NCBI GenBank assembly: GCA_039819085.1
Contig: JBCBSQ010000001.1
Coordinates: forward strand, 1-64,000
Reading direction: 5' to 3'
DNA from: MED-G105 sp039819085
GTDB lineage: Bacteria > Pseudomonadota > Alphaproteobacteria > Caulobacterales > Parvularculaceae
Length of the DNA stretch: 64,000 bases
In this document: piece after piece, positions 34,735 through 43,603 of the stretch
Layout of the letters: every line of letters starts with the position of its first letter
How positions within the stretch are numbered: the first letter of the stretch is position 1
Notes under the pieces: generated by a model
What the model was told of the DNA's origin: nothing
The model's database searches: none
What the model saw: only the letters and a program-made list of their open reading frames with translations
Program-made: the position numbers and the translations under genes

Positions 34735-35502
34735 CTAGTAATCGAACTGCTCGCGCAGGATGCGTTCTTCGAGGGAATGCCCGGCGTCGAACAGGATCGT
34801 CATGCCGACGGATCGGTCTTCGCAAGCGGCCACATGGGCGATGTTGCGCACCTCCTCATTGTCCGCCACCGCGGAGACGGGCCGGGCGCCGCGCTCCAGA
34901 ACCTCAAACTCGACCGTCGCGTCGGAGGGTAAGAGCGCGCCCTTCCAGCGCCGGGGCCTGAAGGCGCTGATGGGCGTCAGCGCCAGCAACTGGCTTTGCA
35001 GCGGGAGGATTGGGCCGTGAGCGGAGAGATTGTACGCCGTCGACCCGGCTGGCGTCGCCAGCAGGACGCCGTCGCAGGTGAGGCTGTCCATGCGAACTTT
35101 GCCATTGACCGATATTCTGATCTTTGCGCTCTGCCGCGTCTGGCGGAACAGCGAGACTTCATTGATCGCGCGGGCGGTGACGCTGCGCCCGTCGACGGTG
35201 TGTGCTGTCATTGATAGCGGATGGATTTCAACGCCCTCGGCCGCGCCAATCCGGCTCCCGAGTGTTTCAATGTCGAGCGGGTTCATCAGGAATCCGACAG
35301 TCCCGCGATTGACGCCGTAGAACGGTTTGTTCGCGGAGAAGAACCGCCGCATGGCCTCGAGCATGAAGCCGTCGCCCCCGACGGCGACAACTACGTCCGC
35401 TTCGCTGATCGACAGGTCGCCATACCGGCGTCGAATATCGGCGGCGGCCGCTTCAGCTTCCGTTTTGCCGTTTGACAGGACGCATAAGCGGGGGATGGTC
35501 AT
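34735..35502 (-). CDS. nadK: NAD kinase
   Basis: The enzyme phosphorylates NAD to NADP. The 255-residue protein has the conserved VVAVGGDGFMLEAMRRF (GGDG at about 42-45), PFYGVNRGTVGFLMN, the substrate segment LTCDGVLLATPAGSTAYNLSAHGPIL, and ALTPISAFRPRRWKGALLP. It begins at the ATG at 35502. It is divergent from egtB and lies upstream of the EAL protein gene on the same strand with a 246-base gap. Confidence 0.96.
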   Translation of the reverse strand: MTIPRLCVLSNGKTEAEAAAADIRRRYGDLSISEADVVVAVGGDGFMLEAMRRFFSANKPFYGVNRGTVGFLMNPLDIETLGSRIGAAEGVEIHPLSMTAHTVDGRSVTARAINEVSLFRQTRQSAKIRISVNGKVRMDSLTCDGVLLATPAGSTAYNLSAHGPILPLQSQLLALTPISAFRPRRWKGALLPSDATVEFEVLERGARPVSAVADNEEVRNIAHVAACEDRSVGMTILFDAGHSLEERILREQFDY

Positions 35503-35689
35503 GCAGGTATTGCGGCTCCGAATGCGGCGCGTCCGCCTTCGCTTGGCGGGGGATTAAGGACGTTCGGCCGCCAAAACGCAAGGAAATGGGACGAGGCGGC
35601 GCGACGAATCCGATTTGCATTTGTTTCGCCCATGTGCACACCATGACGGCTCTGCAGCCCTTGAGCGAATTATTTGGGGATCTGCCGCC

Positions 35690-36997
35690 ATGCCTTTGGA
35701 TGAGGCCGCTTCACCCGAAGACGATCCATCGAGAGGAATGCCCGCGCACGATCGCCTCGGGCGGTTTTTGACGGTTCGCGCGCGTTCGGAGCAACTCGCC
35801 GCCGCTTTGTCGGCGGAGGACTGGATGGTCCAGTCCATGCCGGACGCCAGTCCGGTCAAGTGGAACCTCGCCCATACGAGCTGGTTTTTCGAAACGTTCA
35901 TCCTTCAGCGTTTCGTCGAGGGATACCAGCCGTTCGACGACGGCTATGGGTATCTGTTCAACTCCTACTACATGCAGGTCGGCGAGATGCATCCGCGTCC
36001 ACTGCGCGGCCTTCTCTCCCGTCCGTCAGCGGAGGAGGTGCTGGCGTATCGCCGCCATATCAATGAGCGGGTCGAGGCGCTTGTGAGCGAACCGCCATCG
36101 GCGGCGCGCGAAGAAATTCTGACGCTCATCGGGGTCGGGTGCGCGCATGAAGAACAGCACCAGGAGCTTCTGCTCACTGACATTAAGCACGGACTGTTTC
36201 AGAACCCCACCGCGCCGGCGATCTTCGAGGAGCGCGCGTCAACGGCGGAGGCCGGCGATGCGCCGTCCGGATGGGTTGAGTTTGACAGCGGCCTTGCGGT
36301 GTTTGGCGCGGCGAAGGAGACAGAGGCGTTCGACAATGAAGGTCCTCGGCACGAGGCGTTTTTGCAGCCGCACGCCATATCGCGTCGGCTGGTTACGAAT
36401 GCGGAGTATCTGACGTTCATCAAGGACGGCGGATATGAGGATCCGCGCTGGTGGCTGTCCGACGGCTGGGCGCTGTCACGCCAGGAGAATTGGCGCGCCC
36501 CGCTTTATTGGCGGGGAGAGGATGATGACCGTCGGGTCTATACGCTTTTCGGAGAGCGCGACCTGGATCTCCGCGCGCCCGTCACTCACCTCAGCTATTA
36601 CGAAGCCGCTGCGTATGCGGAATGGTCCGGGTTTCGCCTTCCGAGCGAGTTCGAGTGGGAGAACGCCGCGCGGGGGCGAGAAGTCGCCGGCCGGTTTCTC
36701 GACGATCGCGGCCCCTATGAACCACAGCCGGCCGTCGGCGCTGAACCGGATGGCCTTTCCCAGCTTTATGGCGATGTCTGGGAATGGACGGCCAGTCCTT
36801 ATGTCGCCTATCCGGGCTATCGCGCGCCGGCCGGCGCGATCGGCGAGTACAATGGGAAATTCATGTCGTCCCAGATGGTGCTGCGCGGCGGTTCGTGCGC
36901 GACGCCGGCGGGCCACATCCGGGCGACCTACCGCAATTTCTTCCCGCCCCATGCGCGCTGGCAGTTCTCCGGCCTGCGGCTGGCGCGCGACCTTTGA
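35690..36997 (+). CDS. egtB: Ergothioneine biosynthesis protein EgtB
   Basis: EgtB is an iron-dependent sulfoxide synthase that joins a thiol to trimethylhistidine. The 435 residues join a DinB-like N-terminal half (WNLAHTSWFFETF with an iron-ligand His near 60, and GCAHEEQHQELLLTDIKHG with the HxxxH pair near 150) to a C-terminal FGE-sulfatase half. The latter has SYYEAAAYAEWSGFRLPSEFEWENAARG, LYGDVWEWTASPY and MVLRGGSCATPAGHIRATYRNFFPP. I chose the ATG at 35690; the open frame upstream lacks homology. The methyltransferase EgtD, usually adjacent, is absent here; a class II aldolase follows instead. Confidence 0.93.
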   Translation: MPLDEAASPEDDPSRGMPAHDRLGRFLTVRARSEQLAAALSAEDWMVQSMPDASPVKWNLAHTSWFFETFILQRFVEGYQPFDDGYGYLFNSYYMQVGEMHPRPLRGLLSRPSAEEVLAYRRHINERVEALVSEPPSAAREEILTLIGVGCAHEEQHQELLLTDIKHGLFQNPTAPAIFEERASTAEAGDAPSGWVEFDSGLAVFGAAKETEAFDNEGPRHEAFLQPHAISRRLVTNAEYLTFIKDGGYEDPRWWLSDGWALSRQENWRAPLYWRGEDDDRRVYTLFGERDLDLRAPVTHLSYYEAAAYAEWSGFRLPSEFEWENAARGREVAGRFLDDRGPYEPQPAVGAEPDGLSQLYGDVWEWTASPYVAYPGYRAPAGAIGEYNGKFMSSQMVLRGGSCATPAGHIRATYRNFFPPHARWQFSGLRLARDL

Positions 36998-37103
36998 TCC
37001 CGACCGGCCAACCGCGCGCCGCGCTTGAAGGCGGCCGGCGAGGCGTCATACTCATGTCCCAACGCCGCGCGCGCTGCGCGGCGCGGACAGACGGGAGGAG
37101 TGG

Positions 37104-37937
37104 ATGAACGCCCAGGAACAGCCCGCGGCGGGGATAGACCAGCCAAGCGGCTTTGACGTGCCGGACCCGAAGGATCTGCCGTCCGTGAAGGACAGCGTCT
37201 CCGATGAGGAATGGCGTCTGCGGTGCGAACTCGCCGCCACTTACCGCCTCGCCGCGCTATACGGCTGGACGGACATGGTTTTCACCCATATTTCCGTCCG
37301 ACTGCCGTCAGAAGACGGAAAGGATCGGTTCCTGCTCAATCCGTATGGGATCTTTTTCGAAGAGATGACCGCGTCATCCCTCATCAAGGTCGATCTCGAA
37401 GGCCATCCGGTGGGCGAAACGCCGTACTTCACAAATCCGGCGGGCTTCACGATTCATTCCGCCCTGCACATGTCTCGCGACGACGCCCATTGCGTTTTGC
37501 ACGTGCATACGCCCTATGGCGTCGCGGTCTCGGCGCAGGAAGACGGCCTGAAGCGGCTCACCCAGTTCGCCATGATCGTGCATGACGACGTCGCCTATCA
37601 CGACTATGAAGGCATCGCGACGGACCTTGACGAGCGCGAGCGTCTGGTGCGCGACATAGGCGGGCATCATTTCATGATCCTGCGCAATCACGGGACGCTG
37701 ACGGTCGGTCTGAACTGCGCGACGACGTTCATGCGGATGTATTTTTTAGAGCAGGCCTGCAAGACGCAGATCCTGGCGCAGTCGGACGTGAAGCCGCCGC
37801 GGGAGGAAACGCCCGATCTCGCAGCGAAAGTGATTCATCAGGGCGCCCCTGCCTTTGTCCCCGGCATCGGCGATAATCTCGTCTGGCCGGGCCTGATGCG
37901 TCGGCTGGCGCGGCATTATCCGGGCTGGGACGTTTAG
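37104..37937 (+). CDS. Class II aldolase/adducin family protein
   Basis: The 277-residue protein has the zinc-dependent class II aldolase core: RLAALYGWTDMVFTHISVRLP, the active-site region MTASSLIKVDLEGHP, ALHMSRDDAHCVLHVHTPYGVAVSAQ with the zinc His pair, and LRNHGTLTVGLNCATTFMRMYFLEQACK. Many such proteins act on fuculose, ribulose or methylthioribulose phosphates. The bacterial proteins of this exact length next to other genes usually have unknown substrate. The ATG at 37104 has a GGGAGGAG site. It lies 106 bases after egtB on the same strand. Confidence 0.9.
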   Translation: MNAQEQPAAGIDQPSGFDVPDPKDLPSVKDSVSDEEWRLRCELAATYRLAALYGWTDMVFTHISVRLPSEDGKDRFLLNPYGIFFEEMTASSLIKVDLEGHPVGETPYFTNPAGFTIHSALHMSRDDAHCVLHVHTPYGVAVSAQEDGLKRLTQFAMIVHDDVAYHDYEGIATDLDERERLVRDIGGHHFMILRNHGTLTVGLNCATTFMRMYFLEQACKTQILAQSDVKPPREETPDLAAKVIHQGAPAFVPGIGDNLVWPGLMRRLARHYPGWDV

Positions 37938-38051
37938 CGGGAAACGCCGCACTGGCTTTCCGGTCTGGGCTCGGCCGTTTCCGCGCTGGCCATCGCCGCC
38001 GGAAAACGCTAACTCCCTTCAAATGCGGCGAGCCAGAATGGACGCCGCTTC

Positions 38052-38127
38052 GCCGGCTTAGCTCAGTTGGTAGAGCCGCGGTTTTGTAAACCGAAGGTCG
38101 GGGGTTCGAGTCCCTCAGCCGGCACCA
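38052..38127 (+). tRNA. tRNA-Thr (TGT anticodon)
   Basis: The 76-base gene folds into a full cloverleaf. The acceptor GCCGGCT (38052-38058) pairs with AGCCGGC (38117-38123), and A-CCA is encoded at the end. The D arm is GCTC/GAGC, the T loop is GGTTCGAGTCC-like, and the anticodon loop TTTGTAA puts TGT at 38085-38087, reading ACA threonine codons. The bottom pair of the anticodon stem (G-A) is mismatched. tRNA genes are classic integration points, and the genes downstream look accessory. Confidence 0.97.
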
Positions 38128-38159
38128 TCCGCAAGCCCGGACCGGCGTCACTCCATCTT

Positions 38160-38184
38160 GAGCGAAGTCGGTCGAGCGAAGTCG
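38160..38184. repeat. Direct repeat GAGCGAAGTCG x2
   Basis: Two copies of GAGCGAAGTCG, at 38160-38170 and 38174-38184, are separated by three bases. They lie just past the tRNA-Thr gene. Such short GAGCGAAGTCGA-like units are often seen dispersed in alphaproteobacteria. No function is claimed. Confidence 0.5.
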
Positions 38185-38323
38185 CGCAAAGCCTCAAAGC
38201 GGCTTGCGGTTCGATTGTCGTAACCCGCGCCTTCAGGCAGCCCAGCTTTATTGTCCGTCACATCGCTGATACCCTTAACGTCACCGCCTTTTTTGGCGAG
38301 GGGGAGCGAATTGGGGGCGTATC

Positions 38324-39439
38324 GTGAAACGCATTGTCATCGCCTGTGATGGCACTTGGCAGGACCTGGAAAAGCCGGATCCGACAAATGTTCGCCGCCT
38401 TGCGGAGGCGACCGCGCCTCGCGACGGGGAAATCGATCAACTCATCTATTACTCACCTGGAATCGGCACCAGGAACGCCTTCGATCGACTGACCGGCGGC
38501 GCCTTCGGCCACGGCATAAATGTCGAGATTTCCTCGGCTTATACGTTCCTATGCGCCAATTATCAGCCGGGTGACGAGATCTATCTCTTCGGTTTTAGCC
38601 GTGGCGCATACACGGTGCGCAGCCTTGCCGGCCTCATTTACACGACCGGCGTTTTGCGCCGGGAGGAGCTAAGCTGGCTTCCGCACGCCTACGCCCTTTA
38701 CCGTCGGCTCGATGACGCGCCGAATCGCGAAGAAACTGCCGTCCAGTTGCAAAAACAAAAGGGCCATGGCCAAACGAGCGAAGATCCGGCCAATAGCTTG
38801 ATCAGGATCAGTTTCCTGGGCGTCTGGGACACCGTCGGCGCGCTCGGGATTCCCGACCTTTCGCGACTCCTCAAACTCGACAAGAAGTCCCGCGACAAGC
38901 ACCGTTTTCACAACACTTATCTGAGCCCGATCGTGAACTATGCGCGCCACGCCGTGGCGATTGACGAGCGGCGCAAAGTGTTCCGGCACACCGAGATGAA
39001 CCCGCTGCCGGGCGGCGCGGCGCCAGCGAATCAGATTCGCCAGGTCTGGTTTCCGGGCGATCATGGTTGTGTGGGCGGCGGCGGCGACGGCCTGCCGGAG
39101 GGCGATCCCAAGAAACTGGACTCAACGCCGCATTCAGATGCGGCGCTCGCCTGGATGATCGACGAGGTGGAAAGCAATGCGGGCCTGAAAGTCCGACGCG
39201 AAGTGTTGGAGCTCGCCCCGGATCCGTTGGCGCGGTTTGGCGACTTCGGGGGCGGCTTCGATCGGCGGATGAGCGACCCGCTGGCGGGAGCGGCGCCTGA
39301 TAATCCGGGACGCGACAAAAGACCGTTCTGTCAGTTTACCGACGTCTCCGCCGCCGCGGTTTCGCGCTGGCGGGGCGACAACCGCTACCGTCCGAAAAAC
39401 CTGAGGAAAGCCCATGGCCCGGCGCTAAGCGGCGGCTGA
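38324..39439 (+). CDS. DUF2235 alpha/beta-hydrolase-like protein
   Basis: The 371-residue protein is a DUF2235 protein, the catalytic fold shared with Tle1-type phospholipases. It shows RIVIACDGTWQDLEKP at the N-terminus, the nucleophile motif LFGFSRGAYTVRSLAG (Ser92), the Asp in FLGVWDTVGALG and a His in WFPGDHGCVGGGG. In type VI secretion these domains attack membranes, but many DUF2235 genes stand alone. No VgrG, PAAR or immunity gene is adjacent. It has no signal peptide. The start is GTG at 38324. It lies just after the tRNA-Thr gene. Confidence 0.87.
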   Translation: MKRIVIACDGTWQDLEKPDPTNVRRLAEATAPRDGEIDQLIYYSPGIGTRNAFDRLTGGAFGHGINVEISSAYTFLCANYQPGDEIYLFGFSRGAYTVRSLAGLIYTTGVLRREELSWLPHAYALYRRLDDAPNREETAVQLQKQKGHGQTSEDPANSLIRISFLGVWDTVGALGIPDLSRLLKLDKKSRDKHRFHNTYLSPIVNYARHAVAIDERRKVFRHTEMNPLPGGAAPANQIRQVWFPGDHGCVGGGGDGLPEGDPKKLDSTPHSDAALAWMIDEVESNAGLKVRREVLELAPDPLARFGDFGGGFDRRMSDPLAGAAPDNPGRDKRPFCQFTDVSAAAVSRWRGDNRYRPKNLRKAHGPALSGG

Positions 39440-39475
39440 TCCGGCGCACCGCTGTTTTGGCGCGCCGAACAGAAG

Positions 39476-39685
39476 CTACTCGCCGTCCGGCGCCTCCGGT
39501 TCGGCGGCTTCAGCGTCCGAGTCTTCGGCTTCAGCCGCTTCGCTCGCCAATTCGGCTTCAAGATCCTTGATAAGAGCTTCGTCCTTGGCCTGTCGGCTTT
39601 GTCCGCAGGCCGACAATAAAATGACGCCCGCGATTACGCCCAACCGAACGCGCCATGGCTTCGTTGTCGTTTGATGATGCCGCAC
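39476..39685 (-). CDS. Small lipoprotein with acidic tail
   Basis: The 69-residue product has a signal peptide ending in the lipobox LLSAC, so the Cys at about 27 would be lipidated. After cleavage about 42 residues remain, mostly Ala, Glu and Asp with a helix-prone KDEALIKDLEAELASEAAEA stretch. The start is GTG at 39685, supported by a GGGGA site five bases upstream. It converges with the DUF2235 gene 36 bases away and lies on the opposite strand to the caspase gene. Its role is unknown; short acidic lipoproteins of this kind often partner larger envelope proteins. Confidence 0.65.
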   Translation of the reverse strand: MRHHQTTTKPWRVRLGVIAGVILLSACGQSRQAKDEALIKDLEAELASEAAEAEDSDAEAAEPEAPDGE

Positions 39686-40108
39686 GATTTCCCCACTTCT
39701 CCGTTAAAGATTCGGCTCTGCGGTCGAGGCAGGTTATCCCAGCCGCTAAGGATCGTCACCCTTGGCCACTTTCCATCTGCAGTCCAACAGTCGCTTCGCC
39801 GCGCAGACTTTCCGCGCCTGACGCATTGCCCACTTCTGCGTCTGGTGTCGACGCGGCCGAACCAATGGGCCCGGAACCTTTGAGCATTGGGCGCGCAACC
39901 TGCGATTGCGGAGCTGGCCGCGGTTCGAAAACGTCAATCGCACTAGCAAGTCACCGGATTGACGCCGGCGCCCAGTCCGCGCCGACTCTCACCGCCTTGA
40001 TCGAAACTCGCGCTGGTGGAACACTCCGCCCGGTCGGATCTCGTGGGGCTGCGTCAGGGCCGTGGATTCCGGCGCTCAGCGGCGAAGGCCGACGAAGGGG
40101 GAAACCGG
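39686..40108. other. 423-base region with no supported gene
   Basis: I find no open frame with protein-like character here and no clear hairpin. It must hold the divergent promoters of the small lipoprotein and the caspase-family gene. A frame with GTG at 40016 is open into the caspase gene, but its first 31 residues look like untranslated sequence. Confidence 0.45.
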
Positions 40109-42412
40109 GTGCGCGCGCAGATCCTCGCCTTTGGTGTTGTGGCGGCCTGCCTCCTGAGCCTGATCGCCATTCAATCCGCTTTGCCGTCGAGGGACAGGGT
40201 GTTTGCGTCTGCTCCTGATGCGCCGGCGGCGCACGCACGCCAAGGCAATCTGACGGAAGCCGAATGGCGCCGTCCCTCCGACGGTTCACGCGAGCCTGCG
40301 AGGCTCTGGAACGCGTCGGCCACTCAAAGCGCCTGTCCGGACGCGCCGCCAATACTCGTCGACGGGGAGTTACGGCTCGCCCTGCTCGTCGGGGTGGGGG
40401 ACTATCGGGGCGACTGGATCAAAGATCTGAAAGGCCCGCCTGGCGACGTCGCCAGGATGAAGCGGCTGCTTTCCGCTGAGGGAGGGTTCGGTTTTCCTGA
40501 GCAAAACATCTGTGAACTGATTGACGCCGATGCGACGCGCGCCAACTTTGAGGCGGCCGTGTCGGACTGGCTTGGCGCGCGTGCCCGGGACAACGCGCAG
40601 ATTGTGGTCTTTTTCGCCGGACATGGCTCGCAATTGCCGGACAATGACGGCGATGAGGATGATCAGCTGGATGAGACCTATCTCTTCCACGACTCAGGGT
40701 TTCCGCTGGGCTATTCAGCGCCGCTGCGGGACGATGAATTCAACGCGCTGATGCTGAAACTGCGCGCCGCCGGCCGCGACCAGAAGATTACTGTCATCCT
40801 TGATTCGTGCCATTCCGGGACCGCGACGCGCGGCGTTGCGGCGCGCGTGGCGGCGCGTTCGCATCCCTATGACGGAGAAATCCCTGAGGCGGGAAGCGTC
40901 TCGTTGACCCGCGTTGATGGAAACGCGGCGGCGGAGTCCTGGTTTCAGCAGCGCGACGGCGACAAGGGATCTTATGTCGTTCTCGCCGCCGCGGCGGATG
41001 GGTCGGCGGCGCTTGAGATGGCGGTGGCCGGCGCCGGACCGGACGCGCGGCCTGGCGTCTTTACCGAGGCTCTTTACGCAGTTCTGTCGCGCGGAGGCGG
41101 ACAACGTCCGTCTTATCTCGATATTGAACCCGAGGTGAGACGGCTCGTGCGCGCGCGCAGCCATCAGTCCCCGCGGTTTTTTGGCGATGTCGAGAGCGAG
41201 GTCTTTGGCGAGCCTGTTTCTGAACGGATGTTTTTGTGGCGGGTCCGCGAGGCGCTGGCCGACGGCGTCGTTCGTCTGGGCTCGGGGCCGCTTCCCGGCG
41301 CGGGACCGCGGGCTGTATTTCGGATCTACGATAAAGATACCCCTGGTGAGGATTTTGGCGACCCGGCCGCGTCCAAGGCGCAGGCTGAGGTCACGGCCCT
41401 CGCCGGCGGCGCGGCGACGGCGAGCGTGTTCGGATTGCGTCAAGGCGAAAAAGTCGAAGTCGACGACTATGCGCTCCTGGTGAACGTTGGCGCCGACTAT
41501 CGCAAGGCGACATTCCGCATACGGCCGGCCTCCGACGAAGGCGGCGTCCCGCAGGATGTCGCCGACCGAATCCGCGACCTCTTTTCGCGCGATGAACGCC
41601 TCATGGGACTCTTTTCGATTGTCGACGGGTTTGCGCCGATGGAGCTTGTGTCGCCGTCGGACGCGGCGCTTCAGATCATCGATCCGGCGGGCCGGGTGCG
41701 CAACGCGTTCGCGAATGATGCGTCGAGCGCAAAGAAGGTGTTGCGCGCGTTCGAGGGGCACGCGCGTCAAAGCGCCATCCGTCAATTGTCTGGAGAGCGC
41801 GCAAACATGTCGGCGAGACCGGTGGACGTGTTCATCCGGGAGCGGCAGCCCATTACAGGGGATGCGGACGATCCCGACTGCGGGCCGGACTCGCCGCCGC
41901 CGGTTTGGCCGGCGCACAGCGATGGCGTCGCAGTTGCGGAGGCGCCGCTGTGCGGGGTCTATGAAGTTTGGGTGCGGCGCCTGCCGGACGCGCCGCCACG
42001 GTTCCAGGTTGGCGGGCTATTTATGTCCGCAAACGGAGAGACCATCGCGCTGCCGACTCCTAACGCATGTCGGCGTGGCTCGCGAGCGGGTGAGCCGATC
42101 GACGTGTCGTCGGACGCGCCCGAGGTTTGTCTTGGTAGGTTTCAGGCGCGGCGGCCCGTCGGCATTGATGAGACCTTCATGGTCTTCGCGACGAACGAGA
42201 ACGCGCCGGTGCGCTGGAGCCTCCTTGAATGGAGGATTGACGCAGATGGCGGCCGGTCAGCGACAAGGGGCGCGCCCAGTCCCCTGAACCGCGCGCTCGG
42301 CGACTATGTGGCGCATCGTTCGAGGTCAGCCGCCGGTCCGGCCGCTGGCGGCGCGGATGAAGGCTATGCGGTCGTTTCGCTGCCCATCCGGGTCGCGCCG
42401 CGGCCGGATTAG
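40109..42412 (+). CDS. Caspase/metacaspase-family protease with signal anchor
   Basis: The 767-residue protein starts with a hydrophobic segment (ILAFGVVAACLLSLIAIQSAL), so it is anchored in or exported through the inner membrane. The peptidase C14 domain covers about residues 85-350. VVFFAGHGSQ carries the catalytic His (about 172), and ITVILDSCHSGTATRG the catalytic Cys (about 234). Between them NDGDEDDQLDETYLF resembles the acidic, calcium-binding region of type I metacaspases. The C-terminal half is unlike the core; CGVYEVWVRRLPDAPPRF and GLFMSANGETIALPTPNACRRG resemble DUF4384-type domains. I chose the GTG at 40109 because a GGGGGA site and the signal anchor follow at once. Substrates are unknown. 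A LuxR-type regulator lies next to it, convergent. Confidence 0.85.
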   Translation: MRAQILAFGVVAACLLSLIAIQSALPSRDRVFASAPDAPAAHARQGNLTEAEWRRPSDGSREPARLWNASATQSACPDAPPILVDGELRLALLVGVGDYRGDWIKDLKGPPGDVARMKRLLSAEGGFGFPEQNICELIDADATRANFEAAVSDWLGARARDNAQIVVFFAGHGSQLPDNDGDEDDQLDETYLFHDSGFPLGYSAPLRDDEFNALMLKLRAAGRDQKITVILDSCHSGTATRGVAARVAARSHPYDGEIPEAGSVSLTRVDGNAAAESWFQQRDGDKGSYVVLAAAADGSAALEMAVAGAGPDARPGVFTEALYAVLSRGGGQRPSYLDIEPEVRRLVRARSHQSPRFFGDVESEVFGEPVSERMFLWRVREALADGVVRLGSGPLPGAGPRAVFRIYDKDTPGEDFGDPAASKAQAEVTALAGGAATASVFGLRQGEKVEVDDYALLVNVGADYRKATFRIRPASDEGGVPQDVADRIRDLFSRDERLMGLFSIVDGFAPMELVSPSDAALQIIDPAGRVRNAFANDASSAKKVLRAFEGHARQSAIRQLSGERANMSARPVDVFIRERQPITGDADDPDCGPDSPPPVWPAHSDGVAVAEAPLCGVYEVWVRRLPDAPPRFQVGGLFMSANGETIALPTPNACRRGSRAGEPIDVSSDAPEVCLGRFQARRPVGIDETFMVFATNENAPVRWSLLEWRIDADGGRSATRGAPSPLNRALGDYVAHRSRSAAGPAAGGADEGYAVVSLPIRVAPRPD

Positions 42413-42467
42413 GGCGCGCGGGCTTCGCATTGCGCGAATGGACCGCCAGGCCTTGTTTCGCGGGCGT

Positions 42468-43154
42468 TTAGTGCGCGTTGCTTCGTTGCACCCATTTTGA
42501 CGCGAAGAGCGCAAGTTGAGAGCGGCTGTTCGCAGGAAGCCGCGAGGATATCGCCTGGAGATGCACGCGCACTGTGTTGGTCGAGACGCCGAGTTCCCTT
42601 GCGATGTCCTGATTCGTGGCGCCTGACGCCAGGAGCTCAAAAACCTGCAATTGCCGACGTGTGAGCGAACGGCAGGCGTCCGCGATCTGGGAGAACTCAT
42701 CCTCCGCCCCCAGCGCGCCGGGCCCGTCCGAACGCTGATTTTGCAGCAGCCGCTGCGGCAACGCGACCTCACCCTTCAGAACGCTCGCAATTGTCGCGAG
42801 GATCACTTCCGGCTCGGCGGTCTTGGGGATGTAGCCGACCGCGCCATGTTCGAGAGAGCGAAGCACGTCCGACCTTTCCTCGCTTACCGTCAGAATTGCG
42901 ATCGGCGTATCCGCGGCGGCGTTGCGCGCGGCGCGAAGCAGTTCCAGCGGGGGACGGCCGGGCATATGCAGATCCAGAAGGATCAGGTCCAGATCGTTTC
43001 TTGAGGAGATTATCTCCATCGCTTCATCGACATTCGACGCCTCCAGGACGCGCGCCCCGCAATCCTGCTCGATAAGAGCCCGCGTCGCCGACCTCACGAC
43101 CCAGTGGTCGTCCGCAATAAGAATGTTCAGGTTCTCCGGAAGATTTCCACTCAT
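42468..43154 (-). CDS. Orphan LuxR-type (NarL/FixJ) response regulator
   Basis: The 228-residue protein has a receiver domain (ILIADDHWVVRSATRALIEQD, phospho-acceptor in LILLDLHMPGRPP, Thr in AILTVSEE, Lys in GYIPKTA) and a C-terminal LuxR helix-turn-helix (LTRRQLQVFELLASGATNQDIARELGVSTNTVRVHLQAI). No histidine kinase is adjacent, so its partner must be elsewhere. The ATG at 43154 has GAGGCGGGG just upstream; a GTG at 43172 is a longer option. It converges with the caspase gene 56 bases away and may regulate the palindrome-rich region upstream of it. Confidence 0.92.
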   Translation of the reverse strand: MSGNLPENLNILIADDHWVVRSATRALIEQDCGARVLEASNVDEAMEIISSRNDLDLILLDLHMPGRPPLELLRAARNAAADTPIAILTVSEERSDVLRSLEHGAVGYIPKTAEPEVILATIASVLKGEVALPQRLLQNQRSDGPGALGAEDEFSQIADACRSLTRRQLQVFELLASGATNQDIARELGVSTNTVRVHLQAISSRLPANSRSQLALFASKWVQRSNAH

Positions 43155-43499
43155 CCCCGCCTCATGATTCACTTGCCCGCCAACGACGTTGCGCGTTCTT
43201 ATCCGCAGTTCCGCGTTGGTCGCCCTTCTTGTGTCGGAGCGATGCTCCGCATTGTTTTCGACATGTTCAGGACACGTTCTGAGTCTAACCGCGGCGATTC
43301 TTCACTCGCGGATGTGACAAGACTGTAAGCCGACAAAGAACCAGCTAACTCCCCCTTTGCCAAAGGTGAGGCTCCCTGATTTAAACAGTATGCGACATGT
43401 ATCCATGGTCTATTTCGAACCTAGCGCGCTTAGCAAGAATCGCCAAGTTTGAGTAGATAAATCTAAAAATACTTAGTATTCGGACCTCTTCTTTTATTT

Positions 43500-43536
43500 C
43501 TGACTAGTCAAAATAACTAGCAAAGAGACTAGTCAG
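43500..43536. promoter_or_regulatory. GACTAGTC palindrome cluster
   Basis: CTGACTAGTC at 43500-43509 is the exact reverse complement of GACTAGTCAG at 43527-43536. Each contains the 8-base palindrome GACTAGTC. A third ACTAG lies between them (43516-43520), so ACTAG recurs at 13- and 12-base steps. CTAG is rare in most bacterial DNA, which makes the cluster stand out as an operator candidate. Confidence 0.6.
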
Positions 43537-43573
43537 CGAATTCTGATCTGAAATTTTCACCTTTTTTGACTGG

Positions 43574-43603
43574 CCCCTGTCGGCGGCGTCTGACCGACAG
43601 GGG
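43574..43603. promoter_or_regulatory. Perfect 10-bp hairpin in intergenic region
   Basis: CCCCTGTCGG at 43574-43583 is mirrored by CCGACAGGGG at 43594-43603 with a 10-base loop. TTTTTT precedes it on the plus strand. In neither direction does a T-run follow the stem, so it is not a standard terminator; a small RNA element or operator is possible. Confidence 0.5.

Noticed and set aside
38324..39439. DUF2235 gene as a type VI secretion effector
   Set aside because: No VgrG, PAAR, Hcp or immunity gene is close, and the protein has no adaptor region.
39655..40218. Plus-strand frame between the lipoprotein and caspase genes
   Set aside because: Composition is not protein-like and it overlaps the caspase start; no family match.
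43574..43603. 10-bp hairpin as an intrinsic terminator
   Set aside because: No T-run follows the stem in either direction.
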